Origin: Muricea muricata
Taxonomy: Eukaryota; Cnidaria; Anthozoa; Malacalcyonacea; Plexauridae
Length of the DNA stretch: 64,000 nt
NCBI GenBank assembly: GCA_963855995.1
Contig: OY979716.1
Location: forward strand, 31,024,230 to 31,088,229
Direction of reading: 5' to 3'
Numbering within the stretch: position 1 is the first letter of the stretch; every line of letters starts with the position of its first letter. Shown here piece by piece: positions 1 through 12,700 of the stretch. A program made the translations under genes and the position numbers. A model generated the notes under the pieces. The model saw only the letters and a list, made by a program, of their open reading frames with translations. It did not search any database and was not told the origin of the DNA.

Positions 1-492
1 GTTAAAAATGTGAAAACAATATACATTTATTAATTTTGGTGGCTTCAGCTGTTATTGTACGTTCCAGCGTTAATTTGGAATACCCACAAGGATGCAAATT
101 CTATAGTACGTTAAGGCTGCGGAAACGCCAAAAGCTTGTCCAGCAAGATGGCGGAAAAGAGAGATCACGCTTCGCAGCGGAAAAAAGCAGTTTCACAATT
201 CATATGCCTTAAAAAAGCAGCTTCACCATTCACTGATGTTACAGTTTGTTTATAGATCTATATTATGTTCCTTCAGCTAGACATCTTATTTCTTTCAATA
301 TGTATAATCCTCCAATATGTATCGAGATCTGAAAGGCCTCTTTAGGATATTTTTACGCTTATTCGAACAGTCGACTTACAGTTCACGAGATTGAAATCTA
401 ATAATCTCGTTTTACGGAGCATTTTTATTGAAAACCACGTACCCTTTACCGCCTTCTAGCAAGGTGGATCAAGTAATGAAGACATGTTGTAC

Positions 493-711
493 CTGAGTGT
501 AGTTTTTATCCGCAGGATCTTCAGTTGTTAAAGCTTCAAACGATTTGTCTGTAGTAATTTCAACAACATACATATCAGTTGATTTTCTTCTCCAAACATT
601 TCCACTGTGATCTTTTATAGCTCGTAGGATGACAAGTTTAAACAAGAAATCGTCAAGTCCTTTTGCAACCTTAATGAATGTTTTGCAGTAAGAAAAATTG
701 TAGTATCCTGT
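493..711 (-). CDS. RNF213: RNF213-like exon 21 (last in window)
   Basis: 73 codons, phase 0 at both ends, between acceptor ..CACAG and donor CAG|GTACAA. The product contains FLFKLVILRAIKDHSGNVW followed by RRKSTDMYVVEIT, a strand-rich stretch that in RNF213 follows the P-loop module of the preceding exon. Upstream in-frame codons exist, so the acceptor could be slightly earlier. The coding sequence continues beyond the window start through the intron below position 493. Confidence 0.75.
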
Positions 712-3700
712 CTGTGTAGCAGATATAGGTGTGGTATACAACTTTTAAACCCCTTTAGCTTGCTATTTTAACAAGAACGATGGATATAATTCATATCCTA
801 TCAATTCATACCTATAGGATACTCTAGAGACCGGAAGCGAATATACGTTTTGCATCTAACTTTAATATTAATCCCTTCTGATATAAGTTTCAAAATTTTG
901 TATTCTTTTCAGGCGTAGATAGTTGAATGTTAAAAGTCAAAGTGAATCTATGGTATTGCGTGAAAATTACATGTTATGTTTACGTTTAATAAAAATGTCT
1001 TGGTTTTAAAACTGGTTTCCATTACTTTCATTTCATTTAGTTCATCTGTAAAAATAATGATCAAATATCCTCGTTTTAATGTGGTTCTTTTTCCATCGTT
1101 TCTGTGCATTAAGAAAAACCATTCATGCAGGAAAGCATGGTTAATAGAAGAAATAGTAAGAAAATCATTATAATTACAATGCAGGTCACTATTGATGTTT
1201 TTCATCGACATATGCGTATTGTATTCTTGCTTTACTAACCAGTACCAACGTTTTAGGAAAGTTAGCCATCCGCGACATGAAAAACTGGGCAACTCAAAAA
1301 CTTGCTAGCAGTCGATTTAGCAAAAACACAATACACACGTGACGATAAAGGGCTATATTTTTGCATAAAGGTTGACAACATAGACCAATTTTATTCACTT
1401 TCTAATGATTTTCCAAAACCATCTATTCTATTAACTACGAGGAAAAAACGTTCAGGAAATAAGGAGAATGACACAGTAATGATATAGGAAGAAGAAGAAA
1501 AAAATACGGCAGGGTAATAATAATAAAAAATAAAAATGTTAAAAAATAAAAAGAATAAAAATACTAGCTTATAAAGTAAATACAGTTGGGTTATATAAAT
1601 AAACATAACGAGGCCATTGGATGAAAAATAAGCGGTAAGGCGATGACACAACATTCAATATATGCTATACTAACCGACTGAGACATGTCCAGATGAAAAA
1701 TTCTTGAAACAGGGACATCTCCTTTGCAAGCATGAGTAAGAAAAGTACGAGTAACACGATCACTATCCACAGAGATTCCATGTAGAGGAATAGTGGAACA
1801 GAACTCATTCACTATGCCCTTGCGAAGCTTTTTGTTGTTGGGAAGGTTTTTTAATTGTTGGGCTAAATGCTTTACTACCAAACTTTTCCCCATACCAGCT
1901 CTGGAAGACTGGACCACACGAACAGACAACCTTCAGTATAATACATATGATGAAAAGAGTGTTATAACTACAATAAATCACTATATTTTGCGAGAACTAA
2001 GTTCAATAATTGTTTTTTCATTCTTATACAAACTAAGATTCTATTACTAAGAACAACAAGTTTTTTACCCAAACCTTTTTAACGTTCAGCAAAACAAGCA
2101 GTTATGAAAGCAATGCATATGGTCAGAGTATTACTGTAGCTCAGCAATGTTTTTAACAATTGCGCATGCTCAGAGTATTTATTTGCAGCTAAATTAGTCA
2201 ATCAAAATTAAGAATAGATATAAAGAGAATGATAACTAGAAATATTTTATGGGCAACTTCCGCATGTAAAGCACTCTACAATCCTATTTACCCTATATAA
2301 TACTATCTACTGACAGAATACTTAATAAGGTTTTATCTAACACAAGAGAAAACAAGAGAAAACAAGAGAGGGGCTATAATAAACGCGGACTTTTTCGAAC
2401 CGGAACACGGCAAGTTATTTGCTTTTTATACCCTGTACAGCAACAAAACTAATAAATTTCTTATAGAAACCGTTTACAGCCATTAATCATTGTTCACTAA
2501 AAACTTGTTCAAAACGTATCGCATCATGGCGACATAACTCTTTTGTAAACCCGCACGTGATAAGGCTTTGTCCAATTGGAAAACAGAAAAATCGGGGACA
2601 TTAACTCTAAATGATTTCGTCTATACATCCGAATGTAAACAATCGCTCAGAATAAATGAGACCTTCCTCAACACAATTTTTTCATACTAAAGTCAGAGCG
2701 TTTAGCGGTATTTAATTTTGTCTCAATTTGAAGATATATGTACTAAAGTCAATTCTTTACAATGTTTCATGGTTCCTATAAGTGTCGACAAAAGAATAAA
2801 TAATCACTTTACAACAACGAATGTCGATTTCGGGATGAAAATGGTAGGACTGATGGATGTAGATATGTCAGATACTTGCTTGGGGTATTTCTACAGCATG
2901 TGACATAAAACCAAGAAGTTTTTGGCCCGATTAATGCTAATAGTTTTTGCACAAACTATATACATGCAGTAGCTTTACTACTTACCATTCCGCGTCAACA
3001 AAGGCCGCTGGTTCCCATGCAACTTTTCCCACAAATTTTGAGTCTGAAACCACCAGCTGGTTTTTTATATAATTCTGAATACCACTCACTGATGCAAAGG
3101 GAGGAAATTGGCGACGAAACTGTTCTAAAGATGCAACCATGTTCGATTTATCCTCATTCTCAATACTGCAAATCACGACTAAATTGTATGCTGAAATGAA
3201 AGTGGTATATAAATAAAGTGAGATCTTGGCTACTACACTGCGTTCCAGAATAATATGCAAATCCACCTTTTTTGATAAGGCAATATTTCACAAAAGTTTC
3301 AGTGAAATTTCAGCATTGATTGTTTACTATACTTACCCACATATTGTACGAGACTCGCTCAATTCTGTTCATTACCACAGGTTTGGCAGCCAAGTTCCTA
3401 CTTTTTGGTTGGTCTTACAGTTCCGCGTATAAGAGATGTATAGCATATAAGAAATGTCAAAATAGGATAAATTTGAAAGAATTAGGCTTAACGGTTTATT
3501 ACTGTTATATGTATAGTTCGCTTAAAACATCGTCAATGTAAACCTCAACGACTTAACCACCATGCACAAGTCAGGTAATGTTTTACTTTCTTGGAAGTTA
3601 GGCAAAAAATTTCAATCTATTTATATCGACAAATTCTTGATTGGATCACATGGATTATCTTTGGAAGGAGCCACAACGATGTTTCAAAGATCATCTTTGG

Positions 3701-6700
3701 ATCTGTACTGACTTCCGTTGGCATCAGTGACGTAACTAGAACGTTAATTGGGGGGTGAATATTAATATACTCATGTTCTGCCGACGAGTTTATTTTCAAA
3801 TCAAATTCAAATTTCTCAATTTGAAAAGAAACCTGTCGGGCAAAACAAGAATATAGGAATATCCCCCCCCCCCAATAGACTTTAGAAGTGCTTACGTCAC
3901 GCGGTTTTCAATGCATATAAATACGAGGTAAATGTTTCCCACATTGCATTGCAATCCATTGTTTCACTCTGGCGTGACGTAAGGACGTCTAATGTCTATT
4001 AACGTTCCAGTTATGTCGTTGGTTGGCCGGCATAGATCGCCTCTGTAAGGACGATCCAAATGTTTCTCAATTGGATTTACGCCAGGGGATCAGGCTGGAT
4101 ATTCCTTTTTTCCCATATTTTACTAAAACAAATCTCAGGTATAGGGTGGAAAGTGTTATTGGGTATTGCGTCCTGCATAACTTTGCATGTATAATATCAC
4201 AGATATATGTGTGGGGACGTTTCATGAGCCTGGTGATAAGAGGCTCGGAAGACAATATCACCGTGGTTATCTTCTAAGGTATCAGGAAATAGGTGTTAGA
4301 GTGATATTTTCGGCAAGAATTTTTATAATCGAATGTTTCAGGGTTGGTCATAGAGTCAAAATAACTTTTTGTGTCTCACATGCCACCTCAGAAGACGTTT
4401 ATCAAATAGCACAGAAGCAGTTCAGTATAGACCAAAATGTTGCTTCTTATGCATGATATTGCGCCATCCCATGCCACATGACTTTCTGCTAGTGTATAAC
4501 AGAGCTTCATTTTAGTAAAATATGGGGAAAACGGAATATCCAACCTGGCGCCAGTCGTAAATCAGAGAAAAAACAGAGAAACATCTGGACATCCTCAAAA
4601 GGGAGATCCATGCCAACTGAAGGCAGTACGAATCAAAGATTCTCTTAAAAACGCCATTGTAGCTTTATCTAAAGATATTCTACGTGATCCAGTCAAGAAT
4701 TTGACGATATTTATATATTTGATTGATTGATTGATAAGTCTATATTAAATACTACACAACAACCGTGCGAGCTTACATACATAATTGTACAACTATGGAC
4801 TAAATAATATTAGAAATACATGTTCAACGTATATACAGCTCTATACAAAGTTAAAAAGACATCTATTCATGAATGTTTTCTTAAATCGTTCTGCTTGAAC
4901 CTTAGGCAGGATGAAGTCATGTCCCCGTTTACGTAACATTCTTTTCCGTTTCGGAGGTAATAGGTCATACAGGGAATGCTCTGGATTGTTTATTATACAG
5001 TTCCACAGCTTACGATCTCTGTCTGCAACTATTTCTGACATACTAATCTTTTTTGTAGTGTAACCAAACTTGTAAGCTCTTTTACAAAAACGATCTATAC
5101 GACTTAGGTATTTATCCTGGTAAGCACTTCCCCAAATTTGAATTCCATATAGGAACAGAGACATTATCAAGCTATGAAATAGCATGCAAAGCTGATCTTT
5201 GGGGTACCCATAATATCGACAAATTCGAAGGATATACAGTCGATTATTAGCTTCCTTAACTAAAATGCTATCAATTTGAAGATCCCAATTACAAGGGTTT
5301 TCGTTAAAGTTGACCCCCAATTAACTTAAGCGAATCCTTACGCTCAATTCCGAATATACGGTCATCGAGAGCACAAGGTATCTTGCCTCTTACAACCATC
5401 TCCGAGGTTTTAGAAAAGTTTAATTTTATCCGATTTTCTGTTGACCAACTTCTAATGTTGTCCACTTCTTCAATACTAGGATCTTGATCCCCTCTAACTG
5501 GAACACCGAGATTCATGTCACCAGCAAATTTTATTAAAAGGCTTCTTTCTGGATCAACTGCTTTTAAGTCATTGATCATAAGGGAAAACAAGATAGGTCC
5601 CAACACTGTTCCCTGTGGCACGCTCTGGTTAATTGGCAAAAATTTTGTAGTAACACCGTCCACGATCACTCTTTGTTGTCTGCCACTTAGAAAATTTATG
5701 GTCCAGTTAACAATATACGGTTTGAGACCAAGTAATTTCAACTTATTACACAGAATATTGTGTGAGACAGACTCAAATGCTTTACTAACCAATTATAGAT
5801 TCAAACGTGCTTGCTAGTTCGCTTTTTAAATATTTTTTTTAATTATAATATCAGTAATCGAAATAGGTCGTAATTGGCTACAAGTTGTAACTGGTGACTC
5901 TTTCGGAACAGGCGTCAAATCACCCAACTTCCACGAGGTGGGTATCACCTGTTTCTTCAATGACCAGTTAAACAGTTTGGTTATGACAGGTGCAAGATAA
6001 CAGGCGAAGTAGCTCCAGAACCAATGAGGAAATTTATCAGGGCCCGAGGCAGTGCGTTTTTGCTTTAATAGAAATTGTAAAACAGTTTCTTCATCTATAA
6101 TTGGAACTCTAGTGTTCTCACCTCAGGGATAGGCACCAACTCCGGCATTGAATATTGCTGGTCTAAATTTGTGTCTTGGAAATATAGATTTAATATATCA
6201 GGATCAATTATAGAACCTACTGAGGCATGATAGCTCTTAGCAGTAATCTGATTAACAGTACTCCACCAAGCTCCCCATGCTTTGTTTCTGGTTTTCATTA
6301 TTAACAGCATTCCGTTGATTAGTCCGGATAAGTTCAATTATACGTTCTTGAAGAATGTAGTCTGTTGAGCCATTCCTAATATTCTTGTTTCTAATTTTAA
6401 GAAGGAGTCATATGAGCTGGATCTCGAGAGGAAACTTTTACCTTTATAAGAGGGAAACTTTCGTCGAACATCGACCAGAGTTTGTGATTCAGATCATCAA
6501 CAATACGAGATATATCTTGACAATCTTCGATGTTAATGTTCCAATCGTTACTTTTCAATTTAAGTTCCATCTTCACTTTATGCTGCTCTCTGGTATCTCA
6601 AATATACACGGTTTTCCTAATAGGTTTCACAACAGATTTAGGGAGAATAAGTATAGCTTTATGATCGGGTCTTACAAGACTTGTTGTTAAAATTGGTTTC

Positions 6701-9700
6701 TTGAATAGTAATGGTGAGTTTGTCAGGATACATCCAAAATGTTTTCACCTCTAGTAGGCTTTTTCACCACCTGCGTTAACGATTGCTGCCTCATTAAATC
6801 ATTTATATCAAGTGTGTTTACATCTCCAGCTATACTAATTTTTGCATTTGGGTCAGAGGACAAGATATACTCACAGCTGTCAATCAAATGATCTACCAAG
6901 TCTGATGCCAAATAATCAGAGTTAGGAGGATGATAAACTACAGCAGCATAAATCTCGGAATTGGGGGTCACAACTCTGCTCCACATGCATTCAAAATCGT
7001 TGGCAAGTTCATTGATCACAAATATTTTCCAGTCATTTCTACATACAATGGCAACTCCCCCACCACTTCGCGTATTGTTTCGATCTTTTCTTAGTAAAAG
7101 ACATCCCTGGGGACATATTAACTGGGTGGGAATGTTGCTATGCAGCCATGTTTCCGATATGAAGCAAATGTCGATTTTATTAGTCAAAAGTTAAGCATAT
7201 AGGGCAAGTGCAGCATCAGCTTTAACCAAAGACCTGGCATTAATTACCATGCAACTCGGGATAATTCGTGGTATAGTAGGACCTCGCTTTCCAGAAATAG
7301 AAACAGGGATAATAGTCTAGGTCCTGTATAGGGTTTTGTATGCGTTTCATTTCCCAGAGATAATCTCAACTGTTTTAGGGTAAACATGGTCGGTCAACAT
7401 GGCGTATGTGCCAAAACCCGAATCCGGGACAAAAGTCCTCAAAATGACCCCGCCCTGAAACGGCAATGTCGACATAGCTCTAACTTCAGACCACTGCAAG
7501 CAATAGCCTTTTTGAAGTGCCTATAGTGTTTAGAAGGGTTGCTTATAGGGGTGGTTATTAGAAGCAAAACATTGCCTAACTATAATATATTCCAAGAAAA
7601 TCATCACTCAACATGCCTGGTCAGCAGCTAATTATGCATAAACTCACTAAAATCGCTGGCAAAAATTAAATTTTCATATTTCAAGAAAAAAATTATTATA
7701 ACATGAAAAACCATGTTCAATTGAATCCAATTCTTGCAGATTTTAAAAGAATTGACATTATTTTGGTGATATATAAGGCATTGTATTTCACTTACCCCCC
7801 GCAAAAACACGATTTCAGCCATATTTTCCGTCTTGTTTGCTTTTTTATCGCCGAGTAGCCCAAGTCTCACACAATTCTTGTACTTTTCCATAATCACAGA
7901 TGACTAAACAACAACTCACCCCATTTTTGTCTTGTTCTGAGACTGTGCCGTCTACTTTATCTTCGATTTTGTATTCTCAACAATTAGCCAAAATTGCCGC
8001 CATTACGAAGTCTTGCCGCTTTTGTGCCCGATAAATGTGACTTCTTCGTTTTCATGTGTATTTATATTATGTAATCCATGCAACAATACTTTATACTTTT
8101 GAATTTTTAAAGGTGAGTTTGTAAACTTCTATCAAATTTCAATATAAAAATCCACCCACATAAAATCGAGTGTCTTCAAGCTTCAAAATAATTTGAAAGT
8201 CACGCGCAATCGTCACGAAAATTCCTCGTGGGCGACCATACCGGGGGGAGTGAATATTTTCACGAATGCGTTTGCGGTGTTTGTATTTGCGTATTGGTTT
8301 GTTTTTTAAAAGCTTTAACTACAATAAAATCTGACAGTTATGCATTTCCCCCATTTTTATTTTGATGGCTATGTCAATGCAGATACGTGCGTTTCAATTT
8401 TAAAACCTTAGTGTGCTAATAGTGGCTTAGACGCATAGTTATTTTATACTTTGGCATAATAAAAACAGCCCTTTTAATAAAAATGGGGAATTGCATAAGT
8501 CTGTCAGATTTTCTTGTAGTTAAAGCTTAAAAAACAAAACAATATGCAAATGTACATGAAAATATAATAATAAACGTTTACTTGGCTTGCTGTGAAAACA
8601 AGCAAACGCATTCGTGAAAATATTCATTCAGTGCGCGTGACTTTCAAATTATTTTGAAGCTTGAAGACACTCGATTTTATGTGGGTGGATTTTTATATTG
8701 AAATTTGATAGAAGTTTACAAGCTCACCTTTAGAAATTCAATAGTATAAAGTATTGTTGGATTACATAATATAAATACACATGAAGACGGAGAAGTCACA
8801 TTTATCGGACACAAAAGCGGCAAGACCTCGTAATGGCGGCAATTTTGGCTAATTGTCGAGAATACAAAATCGAAGAAAAAGTAGACGGCACAGTCTCAGA
8901 ACAAGTCAAAAATGGAGTGAGTTGTTGTTTAGTCATCTGTGATTATGGAAAAGTACAAGAATTGTATGAGACTTCGGCTACTCGGCGATAAAAAAGCAAA
9001 CAAGACGGAAAATATGGCTGAAATCGTGTTTTTGCGGGGGGTAAGTGAAATACAATGCCTTATATATCACCAAAATAATATCAATCCTTTAGAAATCTGC
9101 AAGAATTGGATTCATGGTTTTTCATGTTATAATAATTTTTTTCTTGAAATATGAAAATTTAATTTCTGCCAGCGATTTTAGTGATTTTATGCATAATTAG
9201 CTGCTGACCTGGCATGTTGAGTGATGATTTTCTTGGAATATATTATAGTTAGGCAATGTTTTGCTTCTAATAACCACCCCTATAAAGAACCCTTCTAAAC
9301 ACTATAGGCACTTCAGAAAGGCTGTTGCTTGCATTGGTCTGAAGTTAGAGCTATGTCGACACTGCTGTTTCAGGGCGGGGTCATTTTGAGGACTTTCGTC
9401 CCGGATTCGAGTTTTGGCACAAACGCCATGTTGACCGACATGGTCATTTTACCCTAAAACAGTTGAGATTATCTCTGGGAAATGAAACGCATACAAAACC
9501 CTATACAGGACCTAGACTATAAGTGCATTACGCTGTTGAGAAGCACAAAACCTTGGCCTAACACTTCGAAATGGTGTCATTATTACAGGTATTGGCTTAT
9601 CATTGGAAAACCTAAATTGCACATATTTTCCAGCCCTTTTACCACGAGTAGTTCTAAGCAAGCCAAAATTTTTCAAGCACATGTGTAAGCTATTGGGAAT

Positions 9701-12700
9701 GTGACTCATTTTTTCTGTTCTTGAATAATTTCGTCCAACAAATGTAGTCAAGTGTGACTTCCCCTGCCTACCGACGCCATGTTGACATTGATCGTTGTTT
9801 ATTTGAACTCGCGAAGTAAGATGTAAATCACAAAGTTGACAACGGCAGCCATCTTTGGGCGCGCTTAAGAGAGTGATGCTTGTATAAGATATTACCAAAG
9901 TCGTGCACGCTGATCAAGTAGTTAATAATTACATTGACGCTGTGTTAAACGAGATATACCTAATAGCAACGTGATGAACCGCCAAGCCTAATTTTTCCCA
10001 GCAAATTTATCCAATTTTGACATTTCTTATACTGATGCTTTGGATATGATTGTGGAAAAGTAGAACCAACAAAAAACAGGAAAATGGCCACCAAATAGTG
10101 GTAGAATTGAGCGAGTCTCGTACAATATGTGGGCAAGAGTAGTGAACAAGTCAATGTTGATCTAGTTCAAGTCAATCTAATTCTAAATTTTAGGTATTGT
10201 TCGTTTTTACTGCATGTAATAGTCGTATCGGTTGATATCAAACATATATATTATAATGAAGTGAACTTATTTTGAGTTTGAAAGAGTATACCTTCTTCAT
10301 AAACCCTATAATTATAATGCTATAATTGTTATTCTACAATTAACTGTTGCTAGATCTTGGATATATCCATACCTTGACGGCCTTGCGTCAACGTTTCCAA
10401 AGATCGAACAGCTTGTTGACTGACATCATAGTCCAATACATCAGCATTAGCAAGACAAAACAATAAACCTCTATCGTCAACAACGGCACGTCGCCACAGC
10501 AACTCTATCTGTATTTGTGGACATGCATAAGTAATTTCAAAACATTAAATACAATTCCAAAAAAATGTAGAAAATGGTCAGGGCGTGTGCATCGAAATTA
10601 TTTTTTTAAAAAGATCATTTTTCGATGGACTAAATTTCAGGTTAGTACAATAAAATTTATTTCAGTCCGGTATGTGTGCTCATTTCTCTACTATACCGAT
10701 TAGATGTTGCGGCATATACACTGTTCTGGTATCCTGTGAAAACAATTTACCTCTTCAGCTGTGGTATTTTCGTCGCAAACAATTACTTCTTCATCACTTG
10801 GTAATGTTTGATCTCTATCACCCATATAAAGTGACAAAATACTACCAAAAACATCGCCTAAAACCAATAAATTATGCAGTATAATTTATGGATTGTTACG
10901 ACAGTATATTGTACATAACATTAAATACTGTACATTTTACTTAGTAAGTTAGTCATTTGATAGCATGAAATATAATTTATCTGGTGCTGGTCGTGTATAT
11001 AAAATAATTAAATCAACCAATCAAAACAAAGTATTCTGCAATAAATCGTCAGTTAACTACAAAATATTGATTAATAGTGATTAAAACGTGATTGACAGTT
11101 TTACACAATCGCCCCTTCGCGTTTAACATGTTAGTTTCGCTGGTATCGCATAGTTCCCCAACTCCATGCATTATCGCTATGATATTAGAGGAAAGCAAAT
11201 TCAATGACTGAAATTTCAGTCTTAGCAGAGTTTTTTGAATATGAGAAGAGTTTATCATTTTGCAATTTCGTTGTTTTGTCGTTGAGGTAATTTAATGTTT
11301 GACAGGTTGAATTTAAAAACTTATTTTGTTTGACATAAAAAATTGCTACACACCTTTTGGAACAAGAAACAAGTTTGGTTCACATTTTTTCAGATCTGAT
11401 GGTAACTTCCTCAGGATATGGTTTGATTCTATATAAACGGACAAAACAGTCGTGATAAAAGTACTTTCATTATTCAAGAAGGAACTTTATCGTTTCTTGA
11501 TTACAAAGTATTGTTTGGCGAGAAATTAAAAACAGTTTTTCTTTCCATTGCTATTAGACATATCCAAAAACAATGATGCATGCGAACAAAACTCGACACA
11601 ACGAAGATTGACGAACACTTTTTACGTAAAGGCCCTGTCACGGTGCAATTTTCTTGCAACTTGCTAGGCAATTTGCTCTTAAAAGATGTAAATTTGAGAC
11701 AAATATTTGGTGTGTTAAAAATATGTTGGCAAACTATAATGGAAACTTGTGTTTGCCAATTTTACATCTCCCAAGAGTAGAATTGCATTGCAAGTTGCGA
11801 GAAAAATTGCACCGTGTGACAGGGCCACAAGAGTGTCATGAAATCGAATTAAGGGTCGAAAAAACAATTTAATCGCCAAATAAGGCTATTCATCATTTTT
11901 TTATTCTTATTATGCATTTCTTTTCCGGTAGAGACAACATAAAATTGCGATTTTAAAAAAAATATATTAATATTAAACAACTTTACATATGCTCAAAAAT
12001 ATCCGATGGTAGTCTGTATAATAATTGTATATTATCTGTCGACTTAACTTGATTTTACCTGATTGTGCAGAAAGCTTTTCTAAAATGACAGCTAGGACGT
12101 CCAACGATAAGTAAGTATCTTCTTCGTTATCCACATATGGTTCAGTGAGTTTGTCTGTTTCCCTATGAAAAATATAAATACCATGATCATTGGTTTCAAA
12201 CAAATATCCGTTTTCTGGCACGAACATCATACTGGAGCAAAATCAATAATTTTGTTTGCCCATTTTGCGTTTTTTTCTTCAATTTTTTTTTTGGTGTGAA
12301 ATTAGCTTGGAAGTTATATTCACGCACACTGCTGCACATTTTGATATCTGCGGATTGAATAAATAAGAATCTCACTATCGCTGTTTTTGTAACTAATTCT
12401 TCTAGTCAGACATGAAAAAAAATAGTCAAAAAAGCAAAATTTACCCGTCAAATGTAGTGGCAATTATTTCATCGTCGTATCGAATCTGACAGTCAAGATT
12501 TTCCAACAAACTTGCCAGGCTTGGGTTTTTCCTAGCCTCTTCACACCTTTTTATAACATCCTCCGGGCTATAATCACCTAGAATAACCCATGCAACAATT
12601 TCGTCTCCAGTTGCTTGGCAACCACAAATTTGTAAAGCAGCCAACAGATGTTCTTCAGTGTAGCCCATTCCTTCAAGAGTCTCTTTGGCGCTAGTAAAAG

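Larger units (their letters stand above)
7313..9519. mobile_element. 2.2-kb palindromic (foldback) element, copy 1
   Basis: Two arms of about 1.1 kb are inverted copies meeting near 8420; ends are TAGTCTAGGTCC... and ...GGACCTAGACTA, flanked by TAA at 7310-7312 and 9520-9522. Comparison with the interrupted LINE confirms TAA as the 3-bp target duplication, as in PIF/Harbinger-type elements, but no transposase is present, so the superfamily is open. Each arm has an outward-pointing short exon. A related copy is at 22623-26249. Confidence 0.85.
4700..9885 (-). mobile_element. CR1-like non-LTR retrotransposon (LINE), decayed, split by palindromic element
   Basis: Runs 5' to 3' from about 9885 down to about 4700 on the minus strand: an N-terminal leader, an apurinic-type endonuclease, a linker, a reverse transcriptase and a 3' tail of TCAA-type repeats (4720-4740). 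Domains are typical of CR1/L2-clade LINEs in cnidarians. Frames are interrupted repeatedly and the RT catalytic motif is altered, so it is inactive. The element at 7313-9519 separates the leader (9520-9885) from the rest. Confidence 0.82.
3314..10163. mobile_element. Non-autonomous inverted-repeat element, heavily nested
   Basis: About 270 bp at 3314-3590 reappears inverted at 9886-10163. Landmarks are CCCACATATTGTACGAGACT in the left arm and its complement in the right, and the shared AAGAAATGTCAAAAT. Between the arms lie Tc1-like debris, a CR1-like LINE and, inside the LINE, a palindromic element. The superfamily is unknown and no clear target duplication was found. The whole lies in the intron between RNF213-like exons 18 and 19. 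Confidence 0.6.

Noticed and set aside
4023-4277. PIF/Harbinger-type transposase from the motif YCVLHN
   Set aside because: The stretch is the inverted copy of the Tc1-like segment at 4510-4620; the motif is a coincidence of the opposite strand.
9512-9898. Independent 128-codon minus-strand gene
   Set aside because: The sequence is the leader of the interrupted LINE; reading resumes after the palindrome at 7312.
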